A stretch of 64,000 nucleotides of DNA, from the NCBI GenBank assembly GCA_026928255.1, contig JAIXKJ010000003.1, positions 83,833 through 147,832 of the forward strand. Reading direction: 5' to 3'. This stretch comes from Anaerolineales bacterium (GTDB lineage: Bacteria > Chloroflexota > Anaerolineae > Anaerolineales > Villigracilaceae). This document shows positions 32,007 through 41,024 of the stretch, piece by piece (the stretch's first letter is position 1; each line of letters begins with the position of its first letter). The position numbers and the translations under genes are program-made. The notes under the pieces are model-generated. The model ran no database searches, was not told the DNA's origin, and worked only from the letters and a program-made list of their open reading frames with translations.

Positions 32007-33238
32007 TACACTAAAACCCGCGCAGGGTTTTCCAAAAATTCTGCAAGGGCTTGCATAAACTGCGCGGCTTCGGCGCCGTCGCTGACGCGGTGATCTACCG
32101 AAATGGTGGCTTTCATCCGCCAGCCAATTTTGACCTGGCTGTTTTCGACGACGGGAATTTCTCGCGCCGAAGAGATCGCCAAAATCGCCGCTTCGGGCGG
32201 ATTGATAATGGCGATGAAATCTTCCACGTCGTACATGCCGAGATTAGAAGTGGAAAACGTCGAGCCGTCCACGTCGTCGGGTTTGACTTTGCCATCGCGC
32301 GCGCGCGCCGCCATCGCTTTGATTTCGCCGGAAATCTGACGTAGCGGTTTTACGTCCGCGTCTTTGACGACGACGGTCATCAACCCGCCGGGCACCGTTA
32401 CCGCCACGCCGACGTTGACTCGTCCAAACTGGACGATCTCCGCGCCTTTAATGGTCGCGTTCAAATTCGGGAATTGGCGCAAAGTCAGCGCCGCGGCTTT
32501 GATGATGAAATCGTTGACCGACACTTTTTCGTTGTCGGGCAAATAAGCGTTGATTTGCTTCCGCATGTCCATGAGCGCGTTCATCTTGTACTCGTGCGTA
32601 ACGTAAAAATGCGGAATGGTCTGCTTCGATTCGACCAGTCTGCGCCCGATGGCTTGGCGAAGTTTTGTGGTCGGGATGACTTTATCTTCTTGCGAGACGA
32701 CGAAGGACGAAGGGCTGTAAACGGGAGCGGAAGGTTTTCGGTCTTCGGTCTTTTGTCCGTCGAGCGCCGCTTCAACATCTTTCTTGACCACGCGCCCGCC
32801 GGGACCCGTGCCTTGCAAGTCGGCGAGGTTGACGGCGTTATCTTTGGCGATTTTCCGCGCCAGCGGGCTGGCTTTGACTTTGTCCGAGTCGCTTTCAGCG
32901 GCGGGGGCGCTTTGAGAAACAGGAGTCGGCTGCGTTGGAGTCTGCGGCGCGGCTTCTGTCTTTTGTTCGCCGTCGCCCGTCGGCAAATCCGCTTTTTCGC
33001 CGGGCTGACCGATGACGGCAATCGGCGCGTTGACCGGCACGACCGCGCCCTGCTCGACGACCAATTGCAAAATTGTGCCAGCCGAGTGCGTCTCCACTTC
33101 GACGGTGGCTTTGTCGGTTTCGATTTCGGCGAGCACGTCGCCTTTGGCGACGGTATCGCCGACTTGCTTGACCCAGCGCACCAGCACGCCTTCCGCCATG
33201 TCAAAGCCGAGTTTGGGCATGTTGATAATTTCAGCCAT
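32006..33238 (-). CDS. pdhC: Pyruvate (2-oxoacid) dehydrogenase E2, dihydrolipoamide acyltransferase
   Basis: Core of the oxidative decarboxylase complex; moves the acyl group from E1 to CoA. 410 aa: lipoyl domain 1-80 with lipoylated K43 in ETDKATV, Thr/Pro linker, E3/E1-binding domain about 130-168 (ASPLARKIAKDNAVNLADL), catalytic domain from about 185 with H383-R-V-S-D387. The frame is open to 33427 but homology and coupling (TAATG overlap with E1 beta) fix the start at 33238. E3 is not encoded in this window. Confidence 0.95.
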   Translation of the reverse strand: MAEIINMPKLGFDMAEGVLVRWVKQVGDTVAKGDVLAEIETDKATVEVETHSAGTILQLVVEQGAVVPVNAPIAVIGQPGEKADLPTGDGEQKTEAAPQTPTQPTPVSQSAPAAESDSDKVKASPLARKIAKDNAVNLADLQGTGPGGRVVKKDVEAALDGQKTEDRKPSAPVYSPSSFVVSQEDKVIPTTKLRQAIGRRLVESKQTIPHFYVTHEYKMNALMDMRKQINAYLPDNEKVSVNDFIIKAAALTLRQFPNLNATIKGAEIVQFGRVNVGVAVTVPGGLMTVVVKDADVKPLRQISGEIKAMAARARDGKVKPDDVDGSTFSTSNLGMYDVEDFIAIINPPEAAILAISSAREIPVVENSQVKIGWRMKATISVDHRVSDGAEAAQFMQALAEFLENPARVLV

Positions 33239-34212
33239 TATTTCAAAACCTCCTTCGCGGCGGCGATAATGTCGGGGACTTGCGGCAGCGCGGCTTGTTC
33301 GAGCGTGCGGTTGTAAGGCAGCGGGACTTCCTTTTGCGCGACGCGGAGGATGGGCGCGTCCACATAATCGAACGCCTCTTCGTAGATGCGGCTGACGATT
33401 TCGCTGCCGACGCCGTAGGATTTCCAACCTTCTTCGACGACGATGGCGCGGTTAGTTTTCTTGAACGATTCAAAAACGGGTTCCATGTCCAGCGGGCGCA
33501 AGGTGCGTAAATCCACAATTTCCGCTTCGACGCCTTCTTTGGCGAGTTGGTCGGCGGCTTTCATCGAAAGTTCCAACCCTTTGCAATAGGTAACGATGGT
33601 CAGGTCTTTGCCTTCGCGTTGAATTTTGGATTTGCCAATCGGAATCGTGTATTCGCCTTCGGGAACTTCGCCGCGAACTTGGTACATGGTCGCGTGTTCG
33701 ATGAAGAGAATCGGGTCGTTCGAGCGAATGGCGGATTTGAGCAAGCCTTTCGCGTCGGCGGGCGTGCCAGGGCTGACGACCTTCAAGCCGGGAAAGTGGG
33801 CGAAGACCGCGTCGGGCGTTTGCGAGTGCGTCGCGCCCAGTTGACGTCCGCCGCCGCCGACGGTGCGAATGACCATCGGAATGGTGAACTGTCCGCCGAA
33901 CATGTAATGCAGTTTCGCCGCTTGGTTGACGATGTAGTCCATTGCGCTAAAAGCGAAGTTGATGGTCATAATTTCCGCCACCGGGCGCTGACCGACCATC
34001 GCCGCGCCGATTGCCGCGCCGAGAATCGCGTTCTCCGCGATGGGCGTGTCCTTCACGCGCTCGGGTCCGTATTTATCGTAAAATCCTTTGGTTACGGCGT
34101 ACGAGCCGCCCCACACGCCGACTTCTTCGCCGAGAATAAAAACGGCGGGGTCTAAATCCATTTCTTCCATTAAGGCTTGCGAGATCGCCTCGCGCATTGT
34201 AATTTTTGCCAT
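33238..34212 (-). CDS. pdhB: Pyruvate dehydrogenase E1 beta subunit
   Basis: 324-aa subunit completing the thiamine diphosphate site. Conserved stretches: QALMEEMDLDPAVFILGEEVG, MTINFAFSAMDYIVNQAAK, QLGATHSQTPDAVFAHFPGLKVV, and EGWKSYGVGSEI. It overlaps pdhC by one base. It is separated from pdhA by a 91-base repeat-filled gap. Confidence 0.95.
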   Translation of the reverse strand: MAKITMREAISQALMEEMDLDPAVFILGEEVGVWGGSYAVTKGFYDKYGPERVKDTPIAENAILGAAIGAAMVGQRPVAEIMTINFAFSAMDYIVNQAAKLHYMFGGQFTIPMVIRTVGGGGRQLGATHSQTPDAVFAHFPGLKVVSPGTPADAKGLLKSAIRSNDPILFIEHATMYQVRGEVPEGEYTIPIGKSKIQREGKDLTIVTYCKGLELSMKAADQLAKEGVEAEIVDLRTLRPLDMEPVFESFKKTNRAIVVEEGWKSYGVGSEIVSRIYEEAFDYVDAPILRVAQKEVPLPYNRTLEQAALPQVPDIIAAAKEVLK

Positions 34213-34215
34213 GTT

Positions 34216-34303
34216 TCCTCTTCGTTGGTAATTGGTAAAGTAGCAATTGGCAAATTAGTAACTGGTAAATCGCCTAATCCCTAATCACCTAATTCCTAAT
34301 TTC
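34216..34303. repeat. Heptad repeat between E1 beta and E1 alpha genes
   Basis: AATTGGT, AATTGGC, AACTGGT-type units (34220-34268) followed by complementary CCTAATC, CCTAATT units (34274-34302). Period is close to seven and the arms are inverted, as at 1090 and 2466. Confidence 0.8.
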
Positions 34304-35260
34304 CTAATCCGCATAAATATTCGCGTACAAATCTTCCAGCGTCGGTTCGGGGGACGTTTCGGCGAATTCAATCGCTTTGGCGACTTCGTCCTCGACGGCG
34401 GCTTCGATCTCTTCCAACGCTTTGCGCGTGGCGGTTTTCTTTTCGATCAAATATTTGTTGAAGATGCCAATCGGGTCTTCTTCGCGCCACTTCTTAACTT
34501 CGTCCGATTTGCGATAGCGTTCGGGGTCGCCCATCGAATGGCCTTCGTAGCGATAAGTGTCAATTTCAAGGAAGTAGGGCTGCGCCTCTTTGCGGACGAA
34601 ATCCAGCGCTTCTTTGGCGGCTTCGTACACGGTCATTACGTCCATGCCTTCGATGCGGCGGCTCTTCATCCCGTAGCCGTCCGCTTTTTGACGAATTTCC
34701 GTAACCGCCGAAGCGCGTTCGACCGCCGTCCCCATGCCGTATTGATTATTTTCGCAAACCCACAACACGCGCAAGCCCCAGGTTTTGGAGAGATTCAACG
34801 CCTCGTGGAAGTAACCGATATTCGTCGCGCCGTCGCCAAACATGCAGATGGTGATGTTGTCGTTCTTCGCGTATTGGTCGCCGACCGCCAGCCCCGCGGC
34901 GATGGGCAAATGTCCGCCGACGATGGCGTGTCCGCCCCACATATTTTTGGACGTGTCCGCCATGTGCATCGAGCCGCCCTTGCCTTTGGACATGCCCGTC
35001 GCTTTGCCGAGCAATTCCGCCATCACTTCGTCGGCGGAAATTCCGCAGTTGAGCGCCACGCCGTGATCGCGGTAGGCGGTGATGACTCGGTCGCGGTCTT
35101 CTCGCGCCGCGATCAATCCCGTCGAGACGGCTTCTTGTCCGATGTACAAATGCATGAAGCCGCCGATTTTGCCAGCCTGATACAGTTCCATGCCGCGTTC
35201 TTCGACGCGCCGAATCAGCACCATCTGACGGTACAAATCGAGCAGTTGTTCTTTTTTCAT
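34304..35260 (-). CDS. pdhA: Pyruvate dehydrogenase E1 alpha subunit
   Basis: 318-aa thiamine diphosphate-binding subunit that decarboxylates pyruvate. Cofactor motif GDGATNIGYFHEALNLSK through CENNQYGMGT (GDG...NN), phosphorylation-loop-like RYEGHSMGDPERYR, and YRDHGVALNCGISADEVMAELLG. First gene of the minus-strand E1 alpha, E1 beta, E2 series. Confidence 0.95.
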   Translation of the reverse strand: MKKEQLLDLYRQMVLIRRVEERGMELYQAGKIGGFMHLYIGQEAVSTGLIAAREDRDRVITAYRDHGVALNCGISADEVMAELLGKATGMSKGKGGSMHMADTSKNMWGGHAIVGGHLPIAAGLAVGDQYAKNDNITICMFGDGATNIGYFHEALNLSKTWGLRVLWVCENNQYGMGTAVERASAVTEIRQKADGYGMKSRRIEGMDVMTVYEAAKEALDFVRKEAQPYFLEIDTYRYEGHSMGDPERYRKSDEVKKWREEDPIGIFNKYLIEKKTATRKALEEIEAAVEDEVAKAIEFAETSPEPTLEDLYANIYAD

Positions 35261-35372
35261 TCCTTTGAGACTCCGATAAAAGAGGTGATGCGCCGCAAGG
35301 CGTAAGTTTGTGTTGAAAACACTTAAAGAAAGAACACCAAAATCGCTCTGGCGTTCTGCCTTCCGAAAGGGA

Positions 35373-35381
35373 ATTATATCA
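35373..35381 (-). promoter_or_regulatory. Extended -10 promoter upstream of pdhA
   Basis: TGATATAAT on the minus strand (35381-35373), an extended -10 without a good -35. Predicted leader about 105 bases, containing small hairpins such as GTGTT-GAA-AACAC. Confidence 0.5.
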
Positions 35382-35399
35382 GAGAAGAAAAGCGCCTTT

Positions 35400-36326
35400 T
35401 TATTTCGGAGCGTTTATCTCCAAAAAACTTGAAATGCTGGGCGCGATTTCCGTCAATTGAGAAATATGAGCGAAACGGTCTCTCGATTTTTGGCTTCCGA
35501 AAATCAGCAAGGGGACGTTCGCCGCTGTGTGTTTTCTTGTGGACAAATCTTCCATGTTGCCGTGATCGGATGTGAGCAAAATCAAATCGTCTTCATCGCG
35601 CCAGTTTTCCAGCAGACCGCGCAACACGCCGTCAAAGGTTTCTAATTGTTGAACGGCGCTTTCCCAATTTTGTTTGTGCCCGGCGTAATCGCTCGCCCAA
35701 TATTCAAAGAAAGAGAAATCATATTGTTTAGCGAGTCGCGCTAATTGGACTCCCGCCTCGTGCGACTCGAAGAGCGGCGCGTCGGGGAAGCCGAGTTGCT
35801 CGCGCCAACCCGCGCCCGTAAAATCGGCGGATAGGGCTTTGCCCGCAAAATAATCTTCGTGCGTGAAAAGCGGAACGCCCGCGTTTGTCAGCGCCAGCGG
35901 AATGGACGAATACAAATGCTTGCCTGAATTAATTCCGGCAAAGTAGCGCGGCGGGTAGGCGTTGAGCAGCGCCGTCTTTTTATCGGCGCGAACGACTTGA
36001 TGAAAGAGCGTTCCGTTTTCTAAGTATTTTGCGGTTTCAGGGTTGGGCTTGGGTCCGTAGTGATAGCCGAGTTCTTGCGGAATGTTAATCCCTGTCAGCA
36101 ACACCGCTTGCCCCGTCGCAGATTGGGGGAGTCCGCTTACGCCGAGATTTGCGTTAACGGAGCGCAGAGTCAGCCGATGGGAGTCTTGCGGCGCGGCAGA
36201 TTGAGTTAATTTGCGTCCGCCTAAAAGCGCTTCGAGATACGGCATGTCCGCGCGGGCGAAGGGGTTAATCGCTGCGTCGTCTGCGCCTAGCCCGATTCCG
36301 TCTAAAAATAAGAAGAGGATTTTCAC
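35400..36326 (-). CDS. Alkaline-phosphatase-superfamily protein, phosphoglycerate mutase-like
   Basis: 308-aa metalloenzyme of the superfamily that contains cofactor-independent phosphoglycerate mutase and phosphopentomutase. Metal-site pieces: FLFLDGIGLG (first Asp), TGQAVLLTG region for the nucleophile loop, and LLTSDHGNMEDLSTRKHTAANVP (Asp-His and distal His). It is much shorter than the 510-aa mutase, so it lacks the second domain or is a hydrolase. Substrate unknown. Confidence 0.8.
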   Translation of the reverse strand: MKILFLFLDGIGLGADDAAINPFARADMPYLEALLGGRKLTQSAAPQDSHRLTLRSVNANLGVSGLPQSATGQAVLLTGINIPQELGYHYGPKPNPETAKYLENGTLFHQVVRADKKTALLNAYPPRYFAGINSGKHLYSSIPLALTNAGVPLFTHEDYFAGKALSADFTGAGWREQLGFPDAPLFESHEAGVQLARLAKQYDFSFFEYWASDYAGHKQNWESAVQQLETFDGVLRGLLENWRDEDDLILLTSDHGNMEDLSTRKHTAANVPLLIFGSQKSRDRFAHISQLTEIAPSISSFLEINAPK

Positions 36327-36365
36327 GAAATTTCCCGCGCTTTGTCATGGATTGGCGGAATTTCT

Positions 36366-36394
36366 TTGACAATTCATTTAGATTCTTTTACAAT
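36366..36394 (+). promoter_or_regulatory. Sigma-70-type promoter of the EF-G-like gene
   Basis: TTGACA at 36366-36371, 17-base spacer, TACAAT at 36389-36394. The leader is about 45 bases, with AGGAAGG before the ATG. Confidence 0.75.
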
Positions 36395-36443
36395 CGCCCT
36401 TGCCTGCATCACAATACTATAAAAGAACAGGAAGGTAACTTAT

Positions 36444-38525
36444 ATGAAAGAGTATACCACCGAGTTTATCCGCAACGTTGCGTTGGTTTCGCATGGCGGG
36501 GCAGGGAAAACCATGCTTGCGGAAGCGTTTTTGCATGTTACGGGGGCGACCACCCGCCTTGGGAAAGTCGAGGACGGGACGACGGTTTCGGATTACGACG
36601 AAGAAGAGCGCAAGAGAAAGATTTCGATTTATACGAGCGTCGTGCCGATTGAGTACAAAGATTACAAGATCAACTTACTGGACGCGCCGGGCTACACCGA
36701 CTTTGTGGGCGAGATGATTTCCGCCTTAAGCGTAGCCGACGGCGCGATTATTTTAATTGACGCGGTGGCAGGCATCGAAGTCGGCGCGGAGTTGGCGTGG
36801 CGTTATTGCGACCAATTTAATTTGCCGCGCTTTATCGTCATCAACAAGATGGATCGCGACAACGCCGATTTTCAAAAAACTTACGACGCGGTTCAAGAAT
36901 TTGTCGAAGCGCACGGAAAGCGCGTCATTAAGGCGCATTTGCCGATTGGCGAAAAGCAAGATTTCAAAGGCGTGGCGGACGTAATCGAGATGAAAGCCTA
37001 CTTCGGCGAAGGCAAAGAGGAAAGCGAAATTCCCGCCGAGTTGAAAGAGGAAGTGGACAAAGCCCGCGTCGAGATGTTGGAAGACGCCGCCGAAGGCGAA
37101 GACGCGCTGATGGAAAAATATCTTGAAAGCGGCGCGTTAACCGACGAAGAGATGAAGCGCGGACTCGAAAACGGAATCACCGCCGGAGATTTTGTTCCCG
37201 TTTTCTGCGCCGCCAGCGGGCGCGAAATCGGCATGATTCCGTTGCTCGACGGAATCCTCGACTTGATTCCTTCTCCCGCGCACGCGACGAAGCGCACGGC
37301 GCAAGGCAAAGACGGCGCGGAAGAATTGCAGCCGTCCAATCAAAGCCCGTTGGCGGCGTATGTGTGGAAAACCACCGTAGATCCGTTCGTCGGCAAGATG
37401 ACGTACTTCCGCGTGTTTAGCGGCTCGATTCAAGCCGACGCGCACGTTTGGAATCAAAATAAAAACGCGGACGAGCGCATGTCGGGCTTGCACTTTCAGC
37501 GCGGAAAAGAAGTCATCGCGGCGAAGACTGTCCACGCGGGAGATATTGCCGCCGTGTCCAAATTGACGACGACTTCGACGGGCGACACCTTCTGCGACAA
37601 GGGACATCCGCTGACGATTGAAAAACCGAAGTACCCCGCCGCTTTGTACCGCGTGGCGGTCGCGCCAAAAACGCAAGCGGACGCGGCGAAGATTTCCACT
37701 GTGTTGACGCGCCTCAGCGAAGAAGACCCGACGCTGACTTGGCAAAACGACAACATCACGCGCGAGACCGTTTTGCAAGGCATGGGCGACCAACACATTG
37801 ACGCGGCGGTCAACCGCGCGCAGACCAAATTTCAAGTCGGCATCGAAACGCGCGAGCCGAAAATTCCCTACCGAGAAGGCATCACCAAAAAAGCGCAGGC
37901 GCAATATCGGCATAAGAAACAGTCCGGCGGCGCGGGGCAGTTCGGCGAAGTGCATCTTCGCATCGAGCCGTTTATGGAAGGCGACTTTGACTTTGTGGAC
38001 GCGCTGGTCGGCATGAACCTCTCGCGTTCGTACCTGCCGCCGATCGAGAAGAGCATCCGCGCTACGATGGAACGCGGGGCGTTTGCGGGTTACCCGATGA
38101 GCAACGTGCGCGTAACGGTGTACGACGGCAAAGAACACGAAGTGGACTCGAAACCGGTCGCCTTTGAAATTGCCGGGCGCGAAGCCTTCAAACTCGCCGT
38201 CGCGGACGCGGGACCCGTTTTGTTCGAGCCGATTATGACCGTGCGCGTTACCTGTCCCGACGCGAATATGGGCGACGTGATGAGCGACCTCAACACGCGG
38301 CGCGGGCGCGTGCAAGGCACGGAGACCGATCGCGGTTCGACGATTATCGTCGCGCATGTGCCGATGGCGGAGATGCTCAAATACACGACTCAAATCCGCT
38401 CGTTGACTGGCGGGCGCGGCTTCTTCTCGATGGAGTTCGATCACTACGACACCGTGCCGACGCACATCGCAGGGACAATCATCGAAGCGCATAGAAAAGA
38501 AATGGAAGCGAAGAAGGAAGAGTAG
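36444..38525 (+). CDS. Elongation factor G-like GTPase (EF-G2 type)
   Basis: Ribosomal translocation-factor family, 693 aa with all five domains. GTPase motifs are SHGGAGKT (16-23; canonical EF-G has A-H-x-D-A/H-GKT), DAPGYTDF and INKMDRD. Domain IV/V features include KKQSGGAGQFGEVHLRIEP and MGDVMSDLNTRRGRVQG. Deviations in the P-loop, and no ribosomal-protein operon nearby, point to the EF-G2 paralogue class, with the housekeeping fusA expected elsewhere. Confidence 0.9.
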   Translation: MKEYTTEFIRNVALVSHGGAGKTMLAEAFLHVTGATTRLGKVEDGTTVSDYDEEERKRKISIYTSVVPIEYKDYKINLLDAPGYTDFVGEMISALSVADGAIILIDAVAGIEVGAELAWRYCDQFNLPRFIVINKMDRDNADFQKTYDAVQEFVEAHGKRVIKAHLPIGEKQDFKGVADVIEMKAYFGEGKEESEIPAELKEEVDKARVEMLEDAAEGEDALMEKYLESGALTDEEMKRGLENGITAGDFVPVFCAASGREIGMIPLLDGILDLIPSPAHATKRTAQGKDGAEELQPSNQSPLAAYVWKTTVDPFVGKMTYFRVFSGSIQADAHVWNQNKNADERMSGLHFQRGKEVIAAKTVHAGDIAAVSKLTTTSTGDTFCDKGHPLTIEKPKYPAALYRVAVAPKTQADAAKISTVLTRLSEEDPTLTWQNDNITRETVLQGMGDQHIDAAVNRAQTKFQVGIETREPKIPYREGITKKAQAQYRHKKQSGGAGQFGEVHLRIEPFMEGDFDFVDALVGMNLSRSYLPPIEKSIRATMERGAFAGYPMSNVRVTVYDGKEHEVDSKPVAFEIAGREAFKLAVADAGPVLFEPIMTVRVTCPDANMGDVMSDLNTRRGRVQGTETDRGSTIIVAHVPMAEMLKYTTQIRSLTGGRGFFSMEFDHYDTVPTHIAGTIIEAHRKEMEAKKEE

Positions 38526-38546
38526 GTTGGTAAGTTGGTAGATTGG
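38522..38546. repeat. Short degenerate heptad repeat
   Basis: GGTTGGT, AAGTTGG, TAGATTG, GGTAAAG: about three period-7 units immediately after the EF-G-like stop. Confidence 0.45.
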
Positions 38547-38585
38547 GTAAAGCGGAGAATCGCAAGTTCGGATTCTCCGCTTTAC
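38547..38585 (+). terminator. Intrinsic terminator-like hairpin after the EF-G-like gene
   Basis: GTAAAGCGGAGAATC and its exact 15-base complement around a 9-base loop. T run is short. The foreign insert begins directly after it. Confidence 0.7.
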
Positions 38586-38605
38586 TATACATAAGAAAGT
38601 AAATA

Positions 38606-38855
38606 ATGCCGAATTATAAAAAAACTATTTTAGAGAAACTTTGTTACACAGAACTTGTTTATGGGCGAATTAATAAGAAACTAAAAATCAATCTTTGCAA
38701 CAGTTATTATGGAAACAGATGAAAGCGATTTTATAAAAACAGGAAAAAATATTTACGTTACTAACGAAAATAGAAACATCGTGCTGACAATTAATTCCTA
38801 TACGAACAGAATAATAACAGCAGACAAATTGAGCGAAAAAATAACGAATCGCTAA
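38606..38855 (+). pseudogene. Frameshifted DUF3781 gene
   Basis: Frame 1 (38606-38722) reads MPNYKKTILEKLCYTELVYG and RINKKLKINL, then stops. Frame 2, entered near 38695, reads ATVIMETDESDFIKTGKNIY, VTNENRNIVLTINSYTNRI and ends at 38855. Together these are the two halves of a DUF3781 protein, but the usual middle segment between KINL and the ETDE block is shortened and the frame is broken, which indicates an internal deletion. Not functional as one protein. Confidence 0.7.
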
Positions 38856-38981
38856 CATGAGGTTCAAAGAAATGACAATAAACGCTTTGATTTAAGCTTT
38901 GGCTAAAAATACCGCCTTCGGCAAGCCGTAGAAACGTTGACGGCAAGTGTAGAACCGACACCCGCAAAATGACATTGACAA

Positions 38982-40523
38982 ATGAAAATAAAAAAAATCA
39001 AACTCAAAAATTTTAGAAGTTACAAAAACGAAGTTGAAATTGAAATTGGTAACTTGACAGCCTTTGTCGGCAAAAATGACATTGGAAAATCAACTGTGTT
39101 AGAGGCATTAGACATTTTCTTCAACGATGGCAAAGGAGTAATAAAACTTGACAAGGATGACATAAACAAAAAAGCGCTTGTAGAAGGCGACAATGAAATT
39201 GTGATTTCGATTTGCTTTGAAGAATTACCAACAGCAATCGTAATTGATAGTGCAAACGAAACAAGTTTGAGTGCGGAGTATTTACTAAATTCAAACGGAC
39301 AACTTGAAATTATAAAAAAATACCCAAACGCAGGAAAAGAAAAAGTATTTATCAAAGCAAATCATCCGACAAATGATCATTGTAAAGATTTATTATTAAA
39401 AAAAATCGGAGACCTGCAAAAAATTATTAAAGACAAAAATATTGCTTGTAGCGACAATACGAAAAACGCTGAAATGAGAACTGCAATTTGGAATTATTAC
39501 AGCCCAAGTTTAGAGTTATCCGAAATCGAACTTGACATTTCAAAAGGCGAAGAGACAAAATCTATTTGGGAACAGTTAAAAAATTATCTCCCGCTTTACT
39601 CTTTGTTTCAATCTGACAGGAAAAACAGCGATGGAGATAACGAAGTGCAAGACCCTTTAAGAGAAGCCGTAAAACAAATTTTAAGTGACAGCACATTAAA
39701 GACAAAGTTCACTGAAATTGCAACAGAGGTTGAGAAAAAACTAAAAGAAGTTTCTGACAGAACTTTGGAAAAACTAAAAGAAATGAACCCCGAAATAGCG
39801 GACAGTCTAAATCCTGTAATTCCAACAGCAGAAAGTTTAAAATGGTCAGATGTTTTTAAAAATGTTTCTATCGCAGGAGACGAAGATATTCCTATTAACA
39901 AGCGGGGTAGTGGTGTGAAACGACTTGTTTTATTAAACTTTTTTAGAGCAGAAGCAGAAAGAAGAAAAATAGCTAATAAAATTCCAAGCATTATTTATGC
40001 CATTGAAGAACCTGAAACTTCACAACACACAGACCACCAAAGAAAACTCATTTCAGCGTTTTTAACTCTTGCAGAAACACCAAACACACAAGTAATAGTT
40101 ACGACACATAGCCCTGCATTGGTAAAAGAATTGAAATTTGAACATTTGCGACTAATCAAATCATCAAGTAGCGGAAAAACTATTGAAACTGTTTCGCCAC
40201 ATACATTGCCGTATCCATCACTTAACGAAGTTAATTTCTTGGCGTTTGCTGAAACGACAGAAGAATATCACAACGAGTTATATGGTTTCATAGAGTTTGA
40301 GGGAAAAATCAATGATTTCAAAAATGGCAAAACTCAAATTGACTATATTAAAGTTGAAAAAGACGGCAGTAAAAAAACTATAAAAGTTATTTTGACAGAA
40401 AAAATTAGACACCAAATACATCATCCAGAAAATAAAGAAAACACAAAATACACAGACGTAGAACTTAGACAATCAATAGGCTTAATGAGAAATTACATTA
40501 AAACATTAACGACAACGACATAA
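38982..40523 (+). CDS. OLD-like AAA ATPase with C-terminal HEPN-like R-H-x3-H motif
   Basis: 513-aa ATPase of the AAA_15/OLD class. Walker A GKNDIGKST (30-38) follows the LKNFRSYKNEVEIEIGN strand; signature-like NKRGSGVKRLVLLNFFRAEA; Walker B IIYAIEEPETSQH; switch VIVTTHSPALVKELK. No TOPRIM nuclease domain follows. Instead the last 90 residues end with R476-H-Q-I-H-H481-PEN, fitting the R-(N/H/D)-x3-H site of HEPN ribonucleases. A comparable NTPase-plus-HEPN layout is known in PrrC/RloC anticodon nucleases. Strongly A/T-rich codons, inside the foreign insert; a single-gene defence function is inferred. No good Shine-Dalgarno. Confidence 0.8.
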   Translation: MKIKKIKLKNFRSYKNEVEIEIGNLTAFVGKNDIGKSTVLEALDIFFNDGKGVIKLDKDDINKKALVEGDNEIVISICFEELPTAIVIDSANETSLSAEYLLNSNGQLEIIKKYPNAGKEKVFIKANHPTNDHCKDLLLKKIGDLQKIIKDKNIACSDNTKNAEMRTAIWNYYSPSLELSEIELDISKGEETKSIWEQLKNYLPLYSLFQSDRKNSDGDNEVQDPLREAVKQILSDSTLKTKFTEIATEVEKKLKEVSDRTLEKLKEMNPEIADSLNPVIPTAESLKWSDVFKNVSIAGDEDIPINKRGSGVKRLVLLNFFRAEAERRKIANKIPSIIYAIEEPETSQHTDHQRKLISAFLTLAETPNTQVIVTTHSPALVKELKFEHLRLIKSSSSGKTIETVSPHTLPYPSLNEVNFLAFAETTEEYHNELYGFIEFEGKINDFKNGKTQIDYIKVEKDGSKKTIKVILTEKIRHQIHHPENKENTKYTDVELRQSIGLMRNYIKTLTTTT

Positions 40524-40625
40524 AAACACCAGCCACCAACAAGTGGTTTTGCGTCAGACTGTTTGCTGTCATTGTGGAAAAACCCGACACCGAATGAAAA
40601 TGGCTTTGACGCATAAAAGGTTTGA

Positions 40626-40925
40626 CGAAAGCGGCGCGCAGCGACCCGCGCCGAACAGCGTTGCGTCTCCTGCCACGCGCACCTGCCGCTGAGCGATCAT
40701 TCCCCGCGCGATTTGGGGCGGCACGTCTTTATGATCAATACCCGCGACTTCATGGACCCATGGACTTTCAACGTCAAAAACGCCATGAAATGCTGCGTCG
40801 AATTCCTAACCCCCGACGGGCGCATGATTCCGTTTTGCACCTACAACACGGTCGGCTACCGCGAGCAAGTGCGCGACATGCTGACGCAAAATCTGGAAAC
40901 CCCGCCTCCGTTACGGCGCGGATAA
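40626..40925 (+). pseudogene. 3' remnant of a radical SAM protein gene
   Basis: Open frame without credible start: an in-frame TGA stands at 40623. It encodes CVSCHAHLPLSDHSPRDLGR, HVFMINTRDFMDPWTFNV, KCCVEFLTPDGRMIPFCTYN and a tail. The TPDGRMIPFC end with preceding Cys pair resembles the C terminus of the MJ0619/Tes-like radical SAM group (tetraether-lipid synthase type), from memory. Base composition is that of the host, so the remnant is what survived when the AT-rich insert replaced the 5' part. A TTG at 40713 could start a 70-residue peptide, unlikely to be functional. Confidence 0.6.
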
Positions 40926-40945
40926 GACAGTGCTTTGAAAAAAAT

Positions 40946-40980
40946 AAAAAAACCTTATCCGCAAAGATAAGGTTTTTTTA
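40946..40980 (+). terminator. Terminator of the truncated radical SAM gene
   Basis: AAAAAACCTTATC-CGCAAA-GATAAGGTTTTTT hairpin with T run, about 20 bases after the remnant's stop. Confidence 0.88.
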
Positions 40981-41024
40981 TTTTCTCTGTTGCAAACATC
41001 AGAGAAACCTGATAGAGTAAGAAT

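Larger units (their letters stand above)
38590..40621. mobile_element. AT-rich foreign insert (acquired DNA)
   Basis: Base composition changes abruptly to A/T-rich after 38586 and back to the G/C-rich style at about 40620. The insert holds a broken DUF3781 gene, an OLD-like ATPase and non-coding ends (38856-38981 and 40524-40621) unlike any other intergenic DNA here. Its right edge meets a gene fragment missing its 5' part, as expected if the insertion replaced host DNA. No integrase, terminal repeat or tRNA was seen, so the boundaries are approximate. Confidence 0.6.

Noticed and set aside
32474..33316. 280-codon + frame opposite E2
   Set aside because: Same shadow effect; the minus strand encodes an unmistakable lipoyl transferase.
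33239..33427. N-terminal extension of E2
   Set aside because: Reads E1 beta DNA in another frame; homology starts at 33238.
37137..38492. Long antisense frame (451 codons) opposite the EF-G-like gene
   Set aside because: Shadow of a G/C-rich real gene: composition is Arg/His-rich, no ribosome binding site and no family motifs.
40622..41020. 132-codon frame over the radical SAM remnant
   Set aside because: Runs out of frame with the recognisable TPDGRMIPFC sequence and through the terminator; Arg/Ala-rich shadow.
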